Assembly: GCA_030432635.1 (NCBI GenBank) | Contig: JAUIMB010000006.1 | Coordinates: 124,001-188,000 of the forward strand | DNA from: Bacteroidia bacterium | GTDB lineage: Bacteria > Bacteroidota > Bacteroidia > Flavobacteriales > Flavobacteriaceae | Reading direction: 5' to 3' | Length of the DNA stretch: 64,000 nucleotides | Part shown: positions 45,253 through 54,277 of the stretch, in pieces | How positions within the stretch are numbered: position 1 is the first letter of the stretch | How the letters are laid out: every line of letters begins with the position of its first letter | Translations under genes and position numbers: made by a program | The notes under the pieces: generated by a model | The model's input: the letters and a program-made list of their open reading frames with translations, nothing else | Databases searched by the model: none | What the model was told of the DNA's origin: nothing

Positions 45253-46217
45253 TATAGGATACCTTCTTTAATTAAGTCATGAATATGGATAACACCTGCA
45301 TACGCACCATTTTTTTCTACCAGTAATTGAGAAATCCCATGTGTTTCCATAAGTTCCATGGCATCTATGGCCATAGCGTCTTCATCAATGCGTTTTGGGT
45401 TGCTGCTCATTATATCTTTTGCAGTCAAATGAATGAAGGCATCATTCTTTGTCAACATACGACGTAGGTCACCATCTGTTATGATACCAGCAATTTTACG
45501 GTTGTCCACTACAGCCGTTACACCAAGCATTTTCTCTGAAATTTCCACAATAACATCCTTGGCACTTGTATTAAGCTCAACTTGAGGTTTTTCATTTACT
45601 GAAGACAAATCACTAACACGCAGATACAAACGTTTTCCCAGTGCACCACCAGGATGATACTTAGCAAAATCCTTACTCGAAAACCCACGAAGCTCTAACA
45701 AACAAACAGCAAGTGCATCACCTATTACCAATTGAGCAGTGGTGCTTGTGGTGGGTGCTAAATTATTGGGACAAGCTTCTTGTTCGACATAAGCATTCAA
45801 TACAAAGTCAGCCTGTTGAGCCAAAAAGGATTTGCTATTTCCAGTTATGGCTATCATTTTGTTTTTCGCATTTTTGATCAAAGGTACAAGTACTTTTATT
45901 TCAGGCGTGTTTCCGCTTTTAGAAATACAAATAACGACGTCATCCTCTAAAATTAATCCTAAGTCACCATGAATGGCATCTGCCGCATGCATAAACACCG
46001 AAGGCGTACCAGTCGAATTAAGTGTAGCCACAATTTTGTTGGCAATAATCGCACTCTTACCAATACCAGTTATTACGACACGACCCTTTGAGTTGTATAT
46101 CAAAGTGACTGCATTGGCAAAGTCGTCGGTTAATAAATGGCTAAGATTGGCTATCGCATCACGCTCTAAATCAATGGTTTTTCTTGCCGTTTCAAGAATG
46201 GCTTTTGTACTGTTCAA
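45252..46217 (-). CDS. kdsD: Arabinose-5-phosphate isomerase (KdsD/KpsF)
   Basis: A 321-residue protein with an N-terminal SIS domain (VVITGIGKSAIIANKI, ICISKSGNTPEIK) and two C-terminal CBS domains (about 205-320, with GIITDGDLRRML and YAGVIHIHDLIKEGIL). It interconverts ribulose-5-phosphate and arabinose-5-phosphate in Kdo synthesis for LPS. Its location with lptB ties the operon to outer-membrane glycolipid assembly. A TACATTTG element on the minus strand at 46275-46282 could be its promoter but no -33 is visible. Confidence 0.9.
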   Translation of the reverse strand: MNSTKAILETARKTIDLERDAIANLSHLLTDDFANAVTLIYNSKGRVVITGIGKSAIIANKIVATLNSTGTPSVFMHAADAIHGDLGLILEDDVVICISKSGNTPEIKVLVPLIKNAKNKMIAITGNSKSFLAQQADFVLNAYVEQEACPNNLAPTTSTTAQLVIGDALAVCLLELRGFSSKDFAKYHPGGALGKRLYLRVSDLSSVNEKPQVELNTSAKDVIVEISEKMLGVTAVVDNRKIAGIITDGDLRRMLTKNDAFIHLTAKDIMSSNPKRIDEDAMAIDAMELMETHGISQLLVEKNGAYAGVIHIHDLIKEGIL

Positions 46218-46234
46218 AACTTAACTTTTATGAG

Positions 46235-46266
46235 TTTGATGGGTTTAACAGAAATTGTTATCTTTA
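46235..46266 (+). promoter_or_regulatory. Flavobacterial-type promoter of recQ
   Basis: TTTG at 46235-46238 and TATCTTTA at 46259-46266 are 20 bases apart. The -7 element matches TAnnTTTG in seven of eight positions. Transcription would start about 30 bases before the ATG at 46305. Confidence 0.5.
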
Positions 46267-46304
46267 GGTTTATGCAAATGTATCAAAAATACCAATAGGG
46301 ATTA

Positions 46305-48506
46305 ATGAGTATTAAAGAAATCGACATACATTCTGCACTTAAACAATACTTCGGTTTTTCAAAATTCAAAGGACTTCAGGAAAGCGTAATTAAAAGTGTT
46401 GTAGCTGGTGAGGATGTATTTGTTATTATGCCCACAGGAGGAGGTAAATCGTTATGTTATCAACTTCCAGCGTTAATAAAAGAAGGCACAGCAATTATAG
46501 TATCTCCATTAATTGCCTTAATGAAAAATCAAGTGGATGCCATAAGAGGCGTCTCTAACGAAGAAGGCGTTGCGCATGTCTTAAATTCTTCATTGAATAA
46601 AACCGAAGTTAAACAGGTAAAGGAAGATATTACCAACGGTGTCACAAAACTCCTTTATGTTGCTCCAGAGTCGTTAACAAAGGATGAGCACGTCGATTTT
46701 TTACGTACAGTGAAAATATCGTTCATGGCTGTTGATGAGGCACACTGTATTAGTGAATGGGGACATGATTTTAGGCCAGAATATAGAAACCTTCGGCATA
46801 TCATCAAGCGTATTGGCGATAATATTCCAATTATTGGTTTAACAGCCACAGCAACACCAAAGGTTCAGGAAGATATTTTAAAAAGTTTGGACATTCAAGA
46901 TGCCAAAACATTTAAGGCTTCATTTAACAGGCCGAATTTGTATTATGAAATTCGACCAAAAACTAAAAATGTAGATGCAGATATCATTCGATTTGTTAAA
47001 AAGAATGAAGGTAAATCTGGAATCGTTTACTGTTTGAGCAGAAAGCGTGTCGAAGAGCTTGCACAAGTCCTTCAGGTTAATGGCATAAACGCAGTTCCAT
47101 ACCATGCTGGATTGGATCCAAAAACCAGAGTGAAACATCAGGATATGTTCCTAATGGAAGATTGTGATGTCGTGGTGGCCACCATTGCTTTCGGAATGGG
47201 AATTGATAAGCCTGACGTTCGGTTTGTCATTCATCACGATATTCCCAAAAGTATCGAAAGCTATTATCAGGAAACAGGACGTGCTGGACGAGATGGTGGA
47301 GAAGGCCATTGTTTGGCTTTTTATGCGTATAAGGATATTGAAAAACTTGAAAAGTTCATGTCTGGAAAACCTGTCGCCGAACAAGAAATTGGTCATGCTT
47401 TATTGCAGGAAGTGGTTGCTTTTGCTGAAACTTCAGTATCACGTCGTAAGTTCATTCTTCATTATTTTGGTGAGGAATTTGACAATGCTACAGGAGAAGG
47501 AGGTGATATGGATGACAATGTGCGTAATCCTAAAAAGCGACATGAGGCTGAAGCTGAGGTGAAAATCTTATTGGAAACGGTCGAAAAGACCAAGCAGAAG
47601 TATAAATCGAAAGATTTGGTACAAGTTCTTATTGGTAAAACCAATGCTCTTATCTCATCCCACAAAACAGATACCTTGCCATTCTTCGGAATTGGAAAGC
47701 ACAAGGATAAACGTTATTGGATGGCTTTGATCCGTCAGGTATTGGTTGCGGGTTATTTGAAAAAAGATATCGAAACCTATGGTGTTTTGAGGTTGACAGA
47801 TAGTGGTCGTCAATTCCTTAAATCTTCTAGCTCATTTATGATGACCGAAGATCATGTTTTTGATGTTGATACTGATGATGGCATTATTACGGCTGCAAAA
47901 GGTGGAGGAGGAGTAGCAGACGAAACGTTGATGAAAATGCTTAGAGAGTTACGAAAACGAAATGCAAAGAAATTAGGGGTACCACCTTTTGTGATTTTCC
48001 AAGATCCTTCTCTTGAAGATATGGCCTTAAAATATCCTATCACTCTAGATGAGCTTAGCAATGTTCATGGCGTAGGCGATGGAAAGTCCAAAAAATATGG
48101 TAAGGACTTCGTCGAGCTAATAGCTCAATATGTTGAAGACAACGATATAGATAGACCTGATGATTTCGTGGTGAAGAGTACTGGTTCCAATTCTGCAATT
48201 AAGCTCTATATCATTCAAAATGTGGATCGAAAGTTGCCACTAACGGACATTGCCTCGTCTAAAGGCATGAGTATGTCCGATTTTATAAAGGAAATGGAAG
48301 CCATAGTCTATTCGGGTACCAAACTCAATATTGATTATTGGTTGGATGATATTCTTGATGAAGATCAACAAGAGGAAATCCATGACTATTTTATGGAATC
48401 TGAAACTGATAAAATCTCTGAAGCCGTCGAAGAATTTGAAGGCGATTATGAAGATGAAGAGCTACGTTTGTATAGAATAAAGTTTATTAGCGAAGTGGCC
48501 AATTAA
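46305..48506 (+). CDS. recQ: ATP-dependent DNA helicase RecQ
   Basis: A 733-residue RecQ helicase. Motif I is MPTGGGKSLCYQLP, motif II is VDEAHCISEWGHDFRPEY, and motif VI is YQETGRAGRDG. A winged-helix RQC region follows (about 460-540), then a region with HRDC character (LEDMALKYPITLDELSNVHGVG). Where E. coli RecQ has its zinc-binding cysteines, this protein has SVSRRKFILHYFGEEFDNAT and then GGDMDDNVRNP with no cysteine at all. It is otherwise full length and should unwind DNA in recombination and fork repair. Confidence 0.92.
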   Translation: MSIKEIDIHSALKQYFGFSKFKGLQESVIKSVVAGEDVFVIMPTGGGKSLCYQLPALIKEGTAIIVSPLIALMKNQVDAIRGVSNEEGVAHVLNSSLNKTEVKQVKEDITNGVTKLLYVAPESLTKDEHVDFLRTVKISFMAVDEAHCISEWGHDFRPEYRNLRHIIKRIGDNIPIIGLTATATPKVQEDILKSLDIQDAKTFKASFNRPNLYYEIRPKTKNVDADIIRFVKKNEGKSGIVYCLSRKRVEELAQVLQVNGINAVPYHAGLDPKTRVKHQDMFLMEDCDVVVATIAFGMGIDKPDVRFVIHHDIPKSIESYYQETGRAGRDGGEGHCLAFYAYKDIEKLEKFMSGKPVAEQEIGHALLQEVVAFAETSVSRRKFILHYFGEEFDNATGEGGDMDDNVRNPKKRHEAEAEVKILLETVEKTKQKYKSKDLVQVLIGKTNALISSHKTDTLPFFGIGKHKDKRYWMALIRQVLVAGYLKKDIETYGVLRLTDSGRQFLKSSSSFMMTEDHVFDVDTDDGIITAAKGGGGVADETLMKMLRELRKRNAKKLGVPPFVIFQDPSLEDMALKYPITLDELSNVHGVGDGKSKKYGKDFVELIAQYVEDNDIDRPDDFVVKSTGSNSAIKLYIIQNVDRKLPLTDIASSKGMSMSDFIKEMEAIVYSGTKLNIDYWLDDILDEDQQEEIHDYFMESETDKISEAVEEFEGDYEDEELRLYRIKFISEVAN

Positions 48507-48534
48507 TTTTATATCTATCGTTTTACTTATCTTT

Positions 48535-48981
48535 TTAGTTGTTTCCTTTAGTTGAAAATACTATTTCATTCTTTTTACATGTAAGAACTACCTCGTTGAT
48601 TTGATGACGATCAAGTTTTTTTGCATCTTTTTCCTCAATCTGAAAATCGATTTTAGTAATCCAACGTCCTTTGACATCAGTAGGATCTGATTCGAATTCG
48701 ACAGAATCCGACCTTAGTTCTAATTTAAAATCATGTCCATCAATTTTCAGTTGCGCACCTTTTTTTGTTTTTATTTTAAATGTGCCAACGACTACGGTTT
48801 GGAAAAAATAATAACCTCCTAATTCATTCAATCCAGCATATAGGACATTCTCATCAGAATATGCCAAAGGTTCATGGTCTGAAATATCCGAAATGATAGC
48901 CTCAATGCTATCATTGATTTTGCTTGTTTTTGTGTTTTTTGACTGTCCGAAGGCGGATTTCAACTTACTGATAAAGCTCAT
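48535..48981 (-). CDS. Uncharacterised protein, 148 residues
   Basis: Begins MSFISKLKSAFGQSKNTKTS and has no signal peptide or membrane segment. It is mainly beta-strand with many charged residues. The frame can be extended to 49032, but the added 17 residues are hydrophobic and the ATG at 48981 looks a better start. I do not recognise the family. It converges with recQ, 28 bases apart. Confidence 0.65.
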   Translation of the reverse strand: MSFISKLKSAFGQSKNTKTSKINDSIEAIISDISDHEPLAYSDENVLYAGLNELGGYYFFQTVVVGTFKIKTKKGAQLKIDGHDFKLELRSDSVEFESDPTDVKGRWITKIDFQIEEKDAKKLDRHQINEVVLTCKKNEIVFSTKGNN

Positions 48982-49082
48982 ATAAAAAGTTTCGACAAAA
49001 ATAAATGAATAAAGTGATTGGACAAATACCATAATTATCTTTAGTGGTTAACGAACGTTGATTCCAAATAGATCATTTCCAA

Positions 49083-49113
49083 TTTAAAAATCCTAAATCA
49101 TTGTGTATCTTTG
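49083..49113 (+). promoter_or_regulatory. Promoter of the cyclophilin-FKBP gene
   Basis: TATCTTTG at 49106-49113 matches TAnnTTTG perfectly, with a weak TTTA near 49083-49086 twenty bases upstream. It lies before the ATG at 49137 and inside the longer frame from 49101, which supports the shorter protein. Confidence 0.45.
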
Positions 49114-49136
49114 CACCTCAATTTAAAAAGACAATT

Positions 49137-50069
49137 ATGCAAGACGGTTTATACGCAAAATTCAACACAACCAAAGGTGAGATTTTAGTGGCTTTGGAAT
49201 ACAAAAAAACACCAGGAACGGTTGGTAACTTTGTAGCTTTGGCTGAAGGAAATCTAGAAAATTCTGTCAAACCTCAAGGAACACCATATTATAACGGTTT
49301 GAAGTTTCACCGTGTGATTTCAGATTTTATGATACAAGGTGGTTGTCCTCTTGGGACAGGAACAGGAAATCCTGGATATAAATTTGACGATGAATTTCAT
49401 CCTGATTTGAAGCATGATGGACCAGGCGTATTATCAATGGCGAATTCTGGACCAGGTACTAATGGTAGTCAATTTTTCATTACCCATGTCGAAACACCTT
49501 GGTTGGATAACAATCATACTGTTTTTGGAAAGGTTACCGAAGGACAAGATATAGTGGATGCCATTGCACAAGGTGACGAAATCGAAACCTTGGAAATCGT
49601 AAGACAAGGAACTGAAGCAGAAAACTTTAATGCTGTTGAAGCATTTAGAACCTTTGAAGGTGCAAGGGAAAAGCGAATTGCTGCAGAACGTGAAGCCGCA
49701 AAAGCAGAATTGGATAAGCTTGCTGCTGGTTTTGAGGAGACCAAAAGCGGTTTGCGTTATCAAATCATTCAAAAGGGAAATGGTAAAGCTGCTGAAGCTG
49801 GAAAAATGGTTTCAGTTCATTATAAAGGTCAGTTGGCTGATGGAACCGTTTTCGATTCATCCTACAAAAGAAATGCACCTTTAGATTTTCAAGTTGGCGT
49901 TGGTCAGGTCATTCCAGGATGGGATGAAGGCATTTGCCTGCTGAATGTTGGTGACAAGGCACGCCTCGTCATTCCTAGTGATTTGGGTTATGGTTCTGCA
50001 GGAGCTGGAGGTGTGATACCACCAAATGCCACATTGGTTTTCGACGTAGAACTCATGGATGTGAAGTAA
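49137..50069 (+). CDS. Peptidyl-prolyl isomerase: cyclophilin-FKBP fusion
   Basis: A 310-residue protein with two unrelated proline isomerase domains. The N-terminal cyclophilin (about 1-160) has [29 protein letters not shown] and [10 protein letters not shown] charged helix (about 170-205, [19 protein letters not shown]) joins it to a C-terminal FKBP domain (about 215-310) with [18 protein letters not shown] and [10 protein letters not shown]. No signal peptide, so cytoplasmic. The two domains may fold different clients or act in tandem. Confidence 0.9.
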   Translation: MQDGLYAKFNTTKGEILVALEYKKTPGTVGNFVALAEGNLENSVKPQGTPYYNGLKFHRVISDFMIQGGCPLGTGTGNPGYKFDDEFHPDLKHDGPGVLSMANSGPGTNGSQFFITHVETPWLDNNHTVFGKVTEGQDIVDAIAQGDEIETLEIVRQGTEAENFNAVEAFRTFEGAREKRIAAEREAAKAELDKLAAGFEETKSGLRYQIIQKGNGKAAEAGKMVSVHYKGQLADGTVFDSSYKRNAPLDFQVGVGQVIPGWDEGICLLNVGDKARLVIPSDLGYGSAGAGGVIPPNATLVFDVELMDVK

Positions 50070-50170
50070 AAAGTGTGAATTGCACTTGTGTTATTGATGG
50101 TCTGAGTTTTAACAGATTTGGTTTTCGTTTTAGGCACAGACTGAGATAACATCTATTTTTGATATAATTT

Positions 50171-50200
50171 AAAAGCATCATTGAAAAATGGTGCTTTTTT
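50171..50200. terminator. Intrinsic terminator between convergent genes
   Basis: AAAAGCATCATT at 50171-50182 pairs with AATGGTGCTTTT (one G-T pair) over a short loop, and is followed by T residues. A-rich flanks on the other side let it work in both directions, serving the isomerase gene and the small minus-strand gene. Confidence 0.75.
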
Positions 50201-50212
50201 ATGCCAATTTGG

Positions 50213-50593
50213 CTAATTGTCTTTGTAGGTTAAATTAACAATCAGTTCGGCCGTGTTCTTATTGAAGGTGACCTTGTAAGTGGAATTTATGTTGTCATTT
50301 TCCTTGAGGTATAAATGATCAACACGTTTAAAGCCATTCCGAATCACATATTGGTTTAAATCTACGTGTTCCGCATCAACAATAAACTTTGAAATTTTTG
50401 TATTGTCTGTACAAGTACAGTTGGTTGAAATGACTTTTGGAATGTTCACACCTGTCCTTAATTCGATATTATCAATATTATAAAATTGGCACGATCTCAC
50501 ATTAAAGATATAACGTCCGAAAAGATGGACACCTCCAACGAAAAGCGCCACGCATAAACAAAGTAATGCCAATCCAATAAGTGCGTGTTTCAT
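50213..50593 (-). CDS. Uncharacterised membrane-anchored protein, 126 residues
   Basis: A hydrophobic segment (ALIGLALLCLCVALFVGGVHLFG) near the N-terminus is followed by an extracytoplasmic domain with several cysteines (STNCTCTDN). I start at the ATG 50593, because the longer frame from 50683 adds a region without conserved features. It is not recognised. Confidence 0.6.
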   Translation of the reverse strand: MKHALIGLALLCLCVALFVGGVHLFGRYIFNVRSCQFYNIDNIELRTGVNIPKVISTNCTCTDNTKISKFIVDAEHVDLNQYVIRNGFKRVDHLYLKENDNINSTYKVTFNKNTAELIVNLTYKDN

Positions 50594-50779
50594 GTGTCGA
50601 AAGAGACGCTTAGTTGCTAAAGGTAACGTACATTCAAAGTGGATTATTATATTTAATGGAGTGCATTTACAATTCATCACCATAAATTTACAATTCGGTA
50701 GGTCTCTTTTTTAAATAGTGTATTTCCACATGATATTTGTACCATCATTATACTAACAATCATATCAAAACAAACCACC

Positions 50780-51202
50780 ATGCAGACTTTAATTAAAATC
50801 GTAATCATTCTTATATTAGGGCATGTGCTTCAGGCGCAGACTAATTCTGAATTATCCATTACCGTAAAAATCAATAATTTGGATAGTAACAACGGAAGAG
50901 TATTCATAGCACTCTATAATTCCCAAGCCTCTTTTTTGGATTCGGCATTTAAAGCGACTGCAAAGAAAGTAGTGAACAATAGTTGTGAAGTGACCTTTGA
51001 AAATATTGAAAAAGGAGAATATGCCATTTCCTTGTTTCACGATGAAAATGACAACGGAAAAATGGATTCAAATGCCTTTGGTATTCCAAGTGAAGATTAT
51101 GGTTGCTCCAATAATGCTAAAGGATTTATGGGTCCACCAAAATGGGAAGATGCCAAATTTGAAGTCAAAAATGAACCAGTAATACAAATTATAACACTTT
51201 AA
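50780..51202 (+). CDS. DUF2141 secreted protein
   Basis: A 140-residue protein. A signal peptide ends near VLQAQ. The mature part reads as DUF2141: SITVKINNLDSNNGRVFIALYN, then ENIEKGEYAISLFHDENDNGKMDSN and IPSEDYGCSNNA. The family is common in Bacteroidota and has a beta-sandwich fold of unknown use. It is followed 10 bases later by another exported protein. Confidence 0.85.
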   Translation: MQTLIKIVIILILGHVLQAQTNSELSITVKINNLDSNNGRVFIALYNSQASFLDSAFKATAKKVVNNSCEVTFENIEKGEYAISLFHDENDNGKMDSNAFGIPSEDYGCSNNAKGFMGPPKWEDAKFEVKNEPVIQIITL

Positions 51203-51212
51203 TTATATCACT

Positions 51213-51836
51213 ATGAAACATCTAATGATCATTGCGCTATTGTGCGTATCGGGAGCGATAAACGCTCAGACGAACTTTGAGAAAGGAATGAAAAAAGCAT
51301 TTGAGCTCTGGGAAAATAATAAGATGGACGAAGCCGAAAATATGTTCGAGCGTATTTCCAAAGCTGAAACCGATGAGTGGTTGCCACATTATTATATTGC
51401 TCAAATCAATAGTCTGAAAAGCTGGAATGAAAAAGACGAAAGCGTCTTGAAAGCGCAGCTGGATAAGGCGCAAGAACATATTAATAGTGCAATGGCCATC
51501 AGTAAGGATAATCCTGAAATTATAGTCATTCAAGCTCATGTATTGACCAATTGGGTAGCCTTTGATGGCATGACTTATGGAATGAAATACTCTGGAAAAA
51601 TTACAGAATTGTACAGCAAGGCCGAAAATTTGGCACCTAAAAACCCACGAGTGGTATTTAGTAAGGCTGAATGGGGAATGGGAAGCGCAAAGTACTTTGG
51701 TCAGGATACAGCACCTTATTGTGATACCATCGAAAAATCCATAGAACTTTTCGCTAACTTTAAACCAGAAAGTGAGCTACACCCAAATTGGGGAAAACAA
51801 CGTGCTCAACAGGTTGCAGAATCTTGTAAAAAATAA
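51213..51836 (+). CDS. Secreted TPR-like protein of unknown function
   Basis: A 207-residue protein with signal peptide MKHLMIIALLCVSGAINAQ. Helical repeats resembling TPR follow (GMKKAFELWENNKMDEAEN, AQEHINSAMAISKDNPE). It lies six bases before the sensor kinase and is probably in the same operon as DUF2141, suggesting a sensing or periplasmic accessory role. Not recognised as a named family. Confidence 0.65.
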   Translation: MKHLMIIALLCVSGAINAQTNFEKGMKKAFELWENNKMDEAENMFERISKAETDEWLPHYYIAQINSLKSWNEKDESVLKAQLDKAQEHINSAMAISKDNPEIIVIQAHVLTNWVAFDGMTYGMKYSGKITELYSKAENLAPKNPRVVFSKAEWGMGSAKYFGQDTAPYCDTIEKSIELFANFKPESELHPNWGKQRAQQVAESCKK

Positions 51837-51842
51837 TTATCC

Positions 51843-53192
51843 ATGACCAAGTCAGCTAAAAATATCATGCTCACGTTCATCATTGGATGTATCGTATTCT
51901 TGATCGGAAATTTCCTGTCTGATGGCTTTGATTTTGAATCAGTCAATGACTTTTTAGTTGATTTTGCCTTTTATCAATTATATGCTTTTGTGCTCGGATA
52001 TTCCAATATGTTCTTTTTCGATTATCTCGAAAAGCGCCAATGGAAAACAGGAGATACCATCAAACGAATTATCGTTGGTATTGTTGGTGCAGTCATCATA
52101 ACATTAATCGGACTTTTTGTTTTAAGGGCTGGAACAGCTGTATTTTATGTAGGAATTACATTTGAGGAATTTTTGGAGCATGACTCTTGGAATAGAGGTT
52201 ATTCATTTGGCTTATGGATCACATTGACAATCATTTCAGTGTTCCATATCATATTTTTCTATAATCGATATCAAAAAAACAAACTCAAGGAACAAAAGGT
52301 TATCGCTGGAACAGCAAGTGCAAAGTTTGATGCTTTAAAAAATCAACTAGATCCGCATTTTCTATTCAATAGCCTAAATGTGTTAACGAGTTTAATTGAG
52401 GAAAACCCGAAAAATGCCCAAAAGTTCACGACCTCGTTATCAAAAGTCTATCGTTATGTGCTCGAACAAAAAAACAAGGATTTAGTGACGGTCGACGAAG
52501 AACTTGATTTTGCACGAACCTATATGTCACTGTTAAAAATGCGATTTGAAGACAGTATCGTATTTGAAATCCCAGACAGAGCTACAAACCCTGACAGTAA
52601 GGTCGTACCACTGTCGTTGCAGCTGTTGTTGGAAAATGCTGTGAAACACAATATGGTTACAAGCAGTAAGCCTTTACATATCAAAATATACGAATCGGGC
52701 GGAATGCTAGTTGTGGAGAACAACCTACAGCCGAAGCAAATTGTAAAGAAAAGCAGTGGTGTTGGGTTAGAAAATATTAAACAACGCTATAAATTATTAT
52801 CCAATAAAAAAGTATCAATCCATCAAGAAGCAAAACGTTTTGCTGTAGCAATTCCAATGCTTACAAAACAAGTATCCATTATGAAAACAATAGAGCCTAA
52901 ATCAAATTTTGACGACAGTTATGTACGAGCACGAAAGCGCGTTGAAGAACTCAAGGAATTTTATTACAGCGTTATTTCCTATGTTTTGGTGATTCCGTTT
53001 TTAGTATTCATTTGGTATCGCTATACGCCCTTTACCATACAGTGGTTTTGGTTTCCAATGATAGGTTGGGGAATCGGAATTATGTTCCACGCCTACAAAG
53101 TATTTGTCAATGATGGTGTATTGGGAAATAATTGGGAAAAGCGAAAAATAGAAAAGTACATGCGTGAAGAGGAAGAGGGACGCTGGAATTAA
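51843..53192 (+). CDS. LytS-type sensor histidine kinase fused to a 2TM domain
   Basis: A 449-residue membrane kinase. The N-terminus has about four membrane helices. The phospho-acceptor is His172 in QLDPHFLFNSLNVL, followed by a HATPase domain with LQLLLENAVKHN and SGVGLENIKQRYKLL. After the kinase core (about residue 345) there is a 2TM domain with RARKRVEELKEFYYSV, two hydrophobic segments, and NNWEKRKIEKYMREEE. The same domain occurs alone in the next three genes. It should phosphorylate the LytTR regulator at 54278-55033. Confidence 0.88.
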   Translation: MTKSAKNIMLTFIIGCIVFLIGNFLSDGFDFESVNDFLVDFAFYQLYAFVLGYSNMFFFDYLEKRQWKTGDTIKRIIVGIVGAVIITLIGLFVLRAGTAVFYVGITFEEFLEHDSWNRGYSFGLWITLTIISVFHIIFFYNRYQKNKLKEQKVIAGTASAKFDALKNQLDPHFLFNSLNVLTSLIEENPKNAQKFTTSLSKVYRYVLEQKNKDLVTVDEELDFARTYMSLLKMRFEDSIVFEIPDRATNPDSKVVPLSLQLLLENAVKHNMVTSSKPLHIKIYESGGMLVVENNLQPKQIVKKSSGVGLENIKQRYKLLSNKKVSIHQEAKRFAVAIPMLTKQVSIMKTIEPKSNFDDSYVRARKRVEELKEFYYSVISYVLVIPFLVFIWYRYTPFTIQWFWFPMIGWGIGIMFHAYKVFVNDGVLGNNWEKRKIEKYMREEEEGRWN

Positions 53193-53236
53193 TGCTGCCT
53201 CCACTTACTTAGATCATCATTAAAAATTTAATTATT

Positions 53237-53575
53237 ATGAACAATAAAATAGAACCTTACGGCAATAATCGAAGTCAAGATGACTTTGAAAGAGAGGATG
53301 CCTACCTGAGGGCTCAAAAAAAAGTTAAATCCCTAATCGGATTTTATTGGCACTTGGCTTCGTATATCATCATTAACCTCTTCATTATCATTCTAATTGT
53401 CACCAATGGAGGTCATTTATTCAGCTTTGGAACATTTGCTACGGCATTTTTTTGGGGAATCGGATTGTTCTTTCATTTTTTAGGTGTGTTTGGAACCGAT
53501 TTCTTCTTTGGGAAGAATTGGGAGAAACGTAAAATACAAGAGATTATGGATAAGGAAAAACACAGATGGGAATAA
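53237..53575 (+). CDS. 2TM domain protein (first of three)
   Basis: A 112-residue membrane protein. The layout is an N-terminal amphipathic helix with AYLRAQKKVKSLIGFYWHL, two membrane helices (SYIIINLFIIILIV and TAFFWGIGLFFHFLGVFG), and a basic tail GKNWEKRKIQEIMD. This matches the C-terminal domain of the upstream kinase. The next gene starts at its last base. Confidence 0.85.
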   Translation: MNNKIEPYGNNRSQDDFEREDAYLRAQKKVKSLIGFYWHLASYIIINLFIIILIVTNGGHLFSFGTFATAFFWGIGLFFHFLGVFGTDFFFGKNWEKRKIQEIMDKEKHRWE

Positions 53576-53883
53576 TGAAAAAAGAACAAAACATGTACGA
53601 AGCGCGATATAAAATTGCACAAAAACGAGTTGAGAAACTCAAAGGATTTTATAATCATCTACTAATTTTCTTAATCATAAATGCCATTATTGTTTTTTTT
53701 AATTTAAGAAATCTTGAAGATGGCGAATCTTACTTCCAATGGCATAACTTTTTGACATGTTCCATTTGGGGATTTTTTCTCTTATTGCATGCAGCTTCAA
53801 CCTTTATCCCTAATTTTATTTTAGGTGCTAAGTGGGAAGAACGAAAAATTAAGGAGTTTATGGATGAAGAGACACAAAATTGA
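53575..53883 (+). CDS. 2TM domain protein (second of three)
   Basis: A 102-residue 2TM protein with AQKRVEKLKGFYNHL, two hydrophobic segments and the tail LGAKWEERKIKEFMDEE. I prefer the ATG at 53575, which overlaps the previous stop (TAATGA). A start at 53566 would add three residues. It is a paralogue of its neighbours. Confidence 0.82.
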   Translation: MKKEQNMYEARYKIAQKRVEKLKGFYNHLLIFLIINAIIVFFNLRNLEDGESYFQWHNFLTCSIWGFFLLLHAASTFIPNFILGAKWEERKIKEFMDEETQN

Positions 53884-53909
53884 GTATTGCTAATTTCAAA
53901 ATGTAAACA

Positions 53910-54230
53910 ATGAAACCAAATACACAAGACGATCGAAGATTACAATTTGCCAAGGCACATGTTAGACGTATCAGGACATTCTATTGGCACCTCATTTTTT
54001 ACTGTGTAGCTGTGGCCTTGATCGCTCTTAATTTTTATGTGTTGGAAGGTCCTTATACAAGCATCATTACAGGATTGAATATTACGGTTTTGGTGTTGTG
54101 GACAGCAGCTATTAGTATACATGCTTGGCGTATTTATAAAGGAAGAATCCTCTTTAGAAAAAGTTGGGAAGACAAAAAGACCAAAAAATTTATGGAGGAG
54201 GAAAAAGTTGAAACTACAATTTGGGAGTAA
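53910..54230 (+). CDS. 2TM domain protein (third of three)
   Basis: A 106-residue 2TM protein with FAKAHVRRIRTFYWHL, two membrane segments and the tail RKSWEDKKTKKFMEEEK. It is the most divergent of the three copies. It lies 47 bases before the response regulator. Confidence 0.82.
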   Translation: MKPNTQDDRRLQFAKAHVRRIRTFYWHLIFYCVAVALIALNFYVLEGPYTSIITGLNITVLVLWTAAISIHAWRIYKGRILFRKSWEDKKTKKFMEEEKVETTIWE

Positions 54231-54277
54231 AACGATTATAATCAAGACTCATAGACAAAAACATTAAATTCACACCA

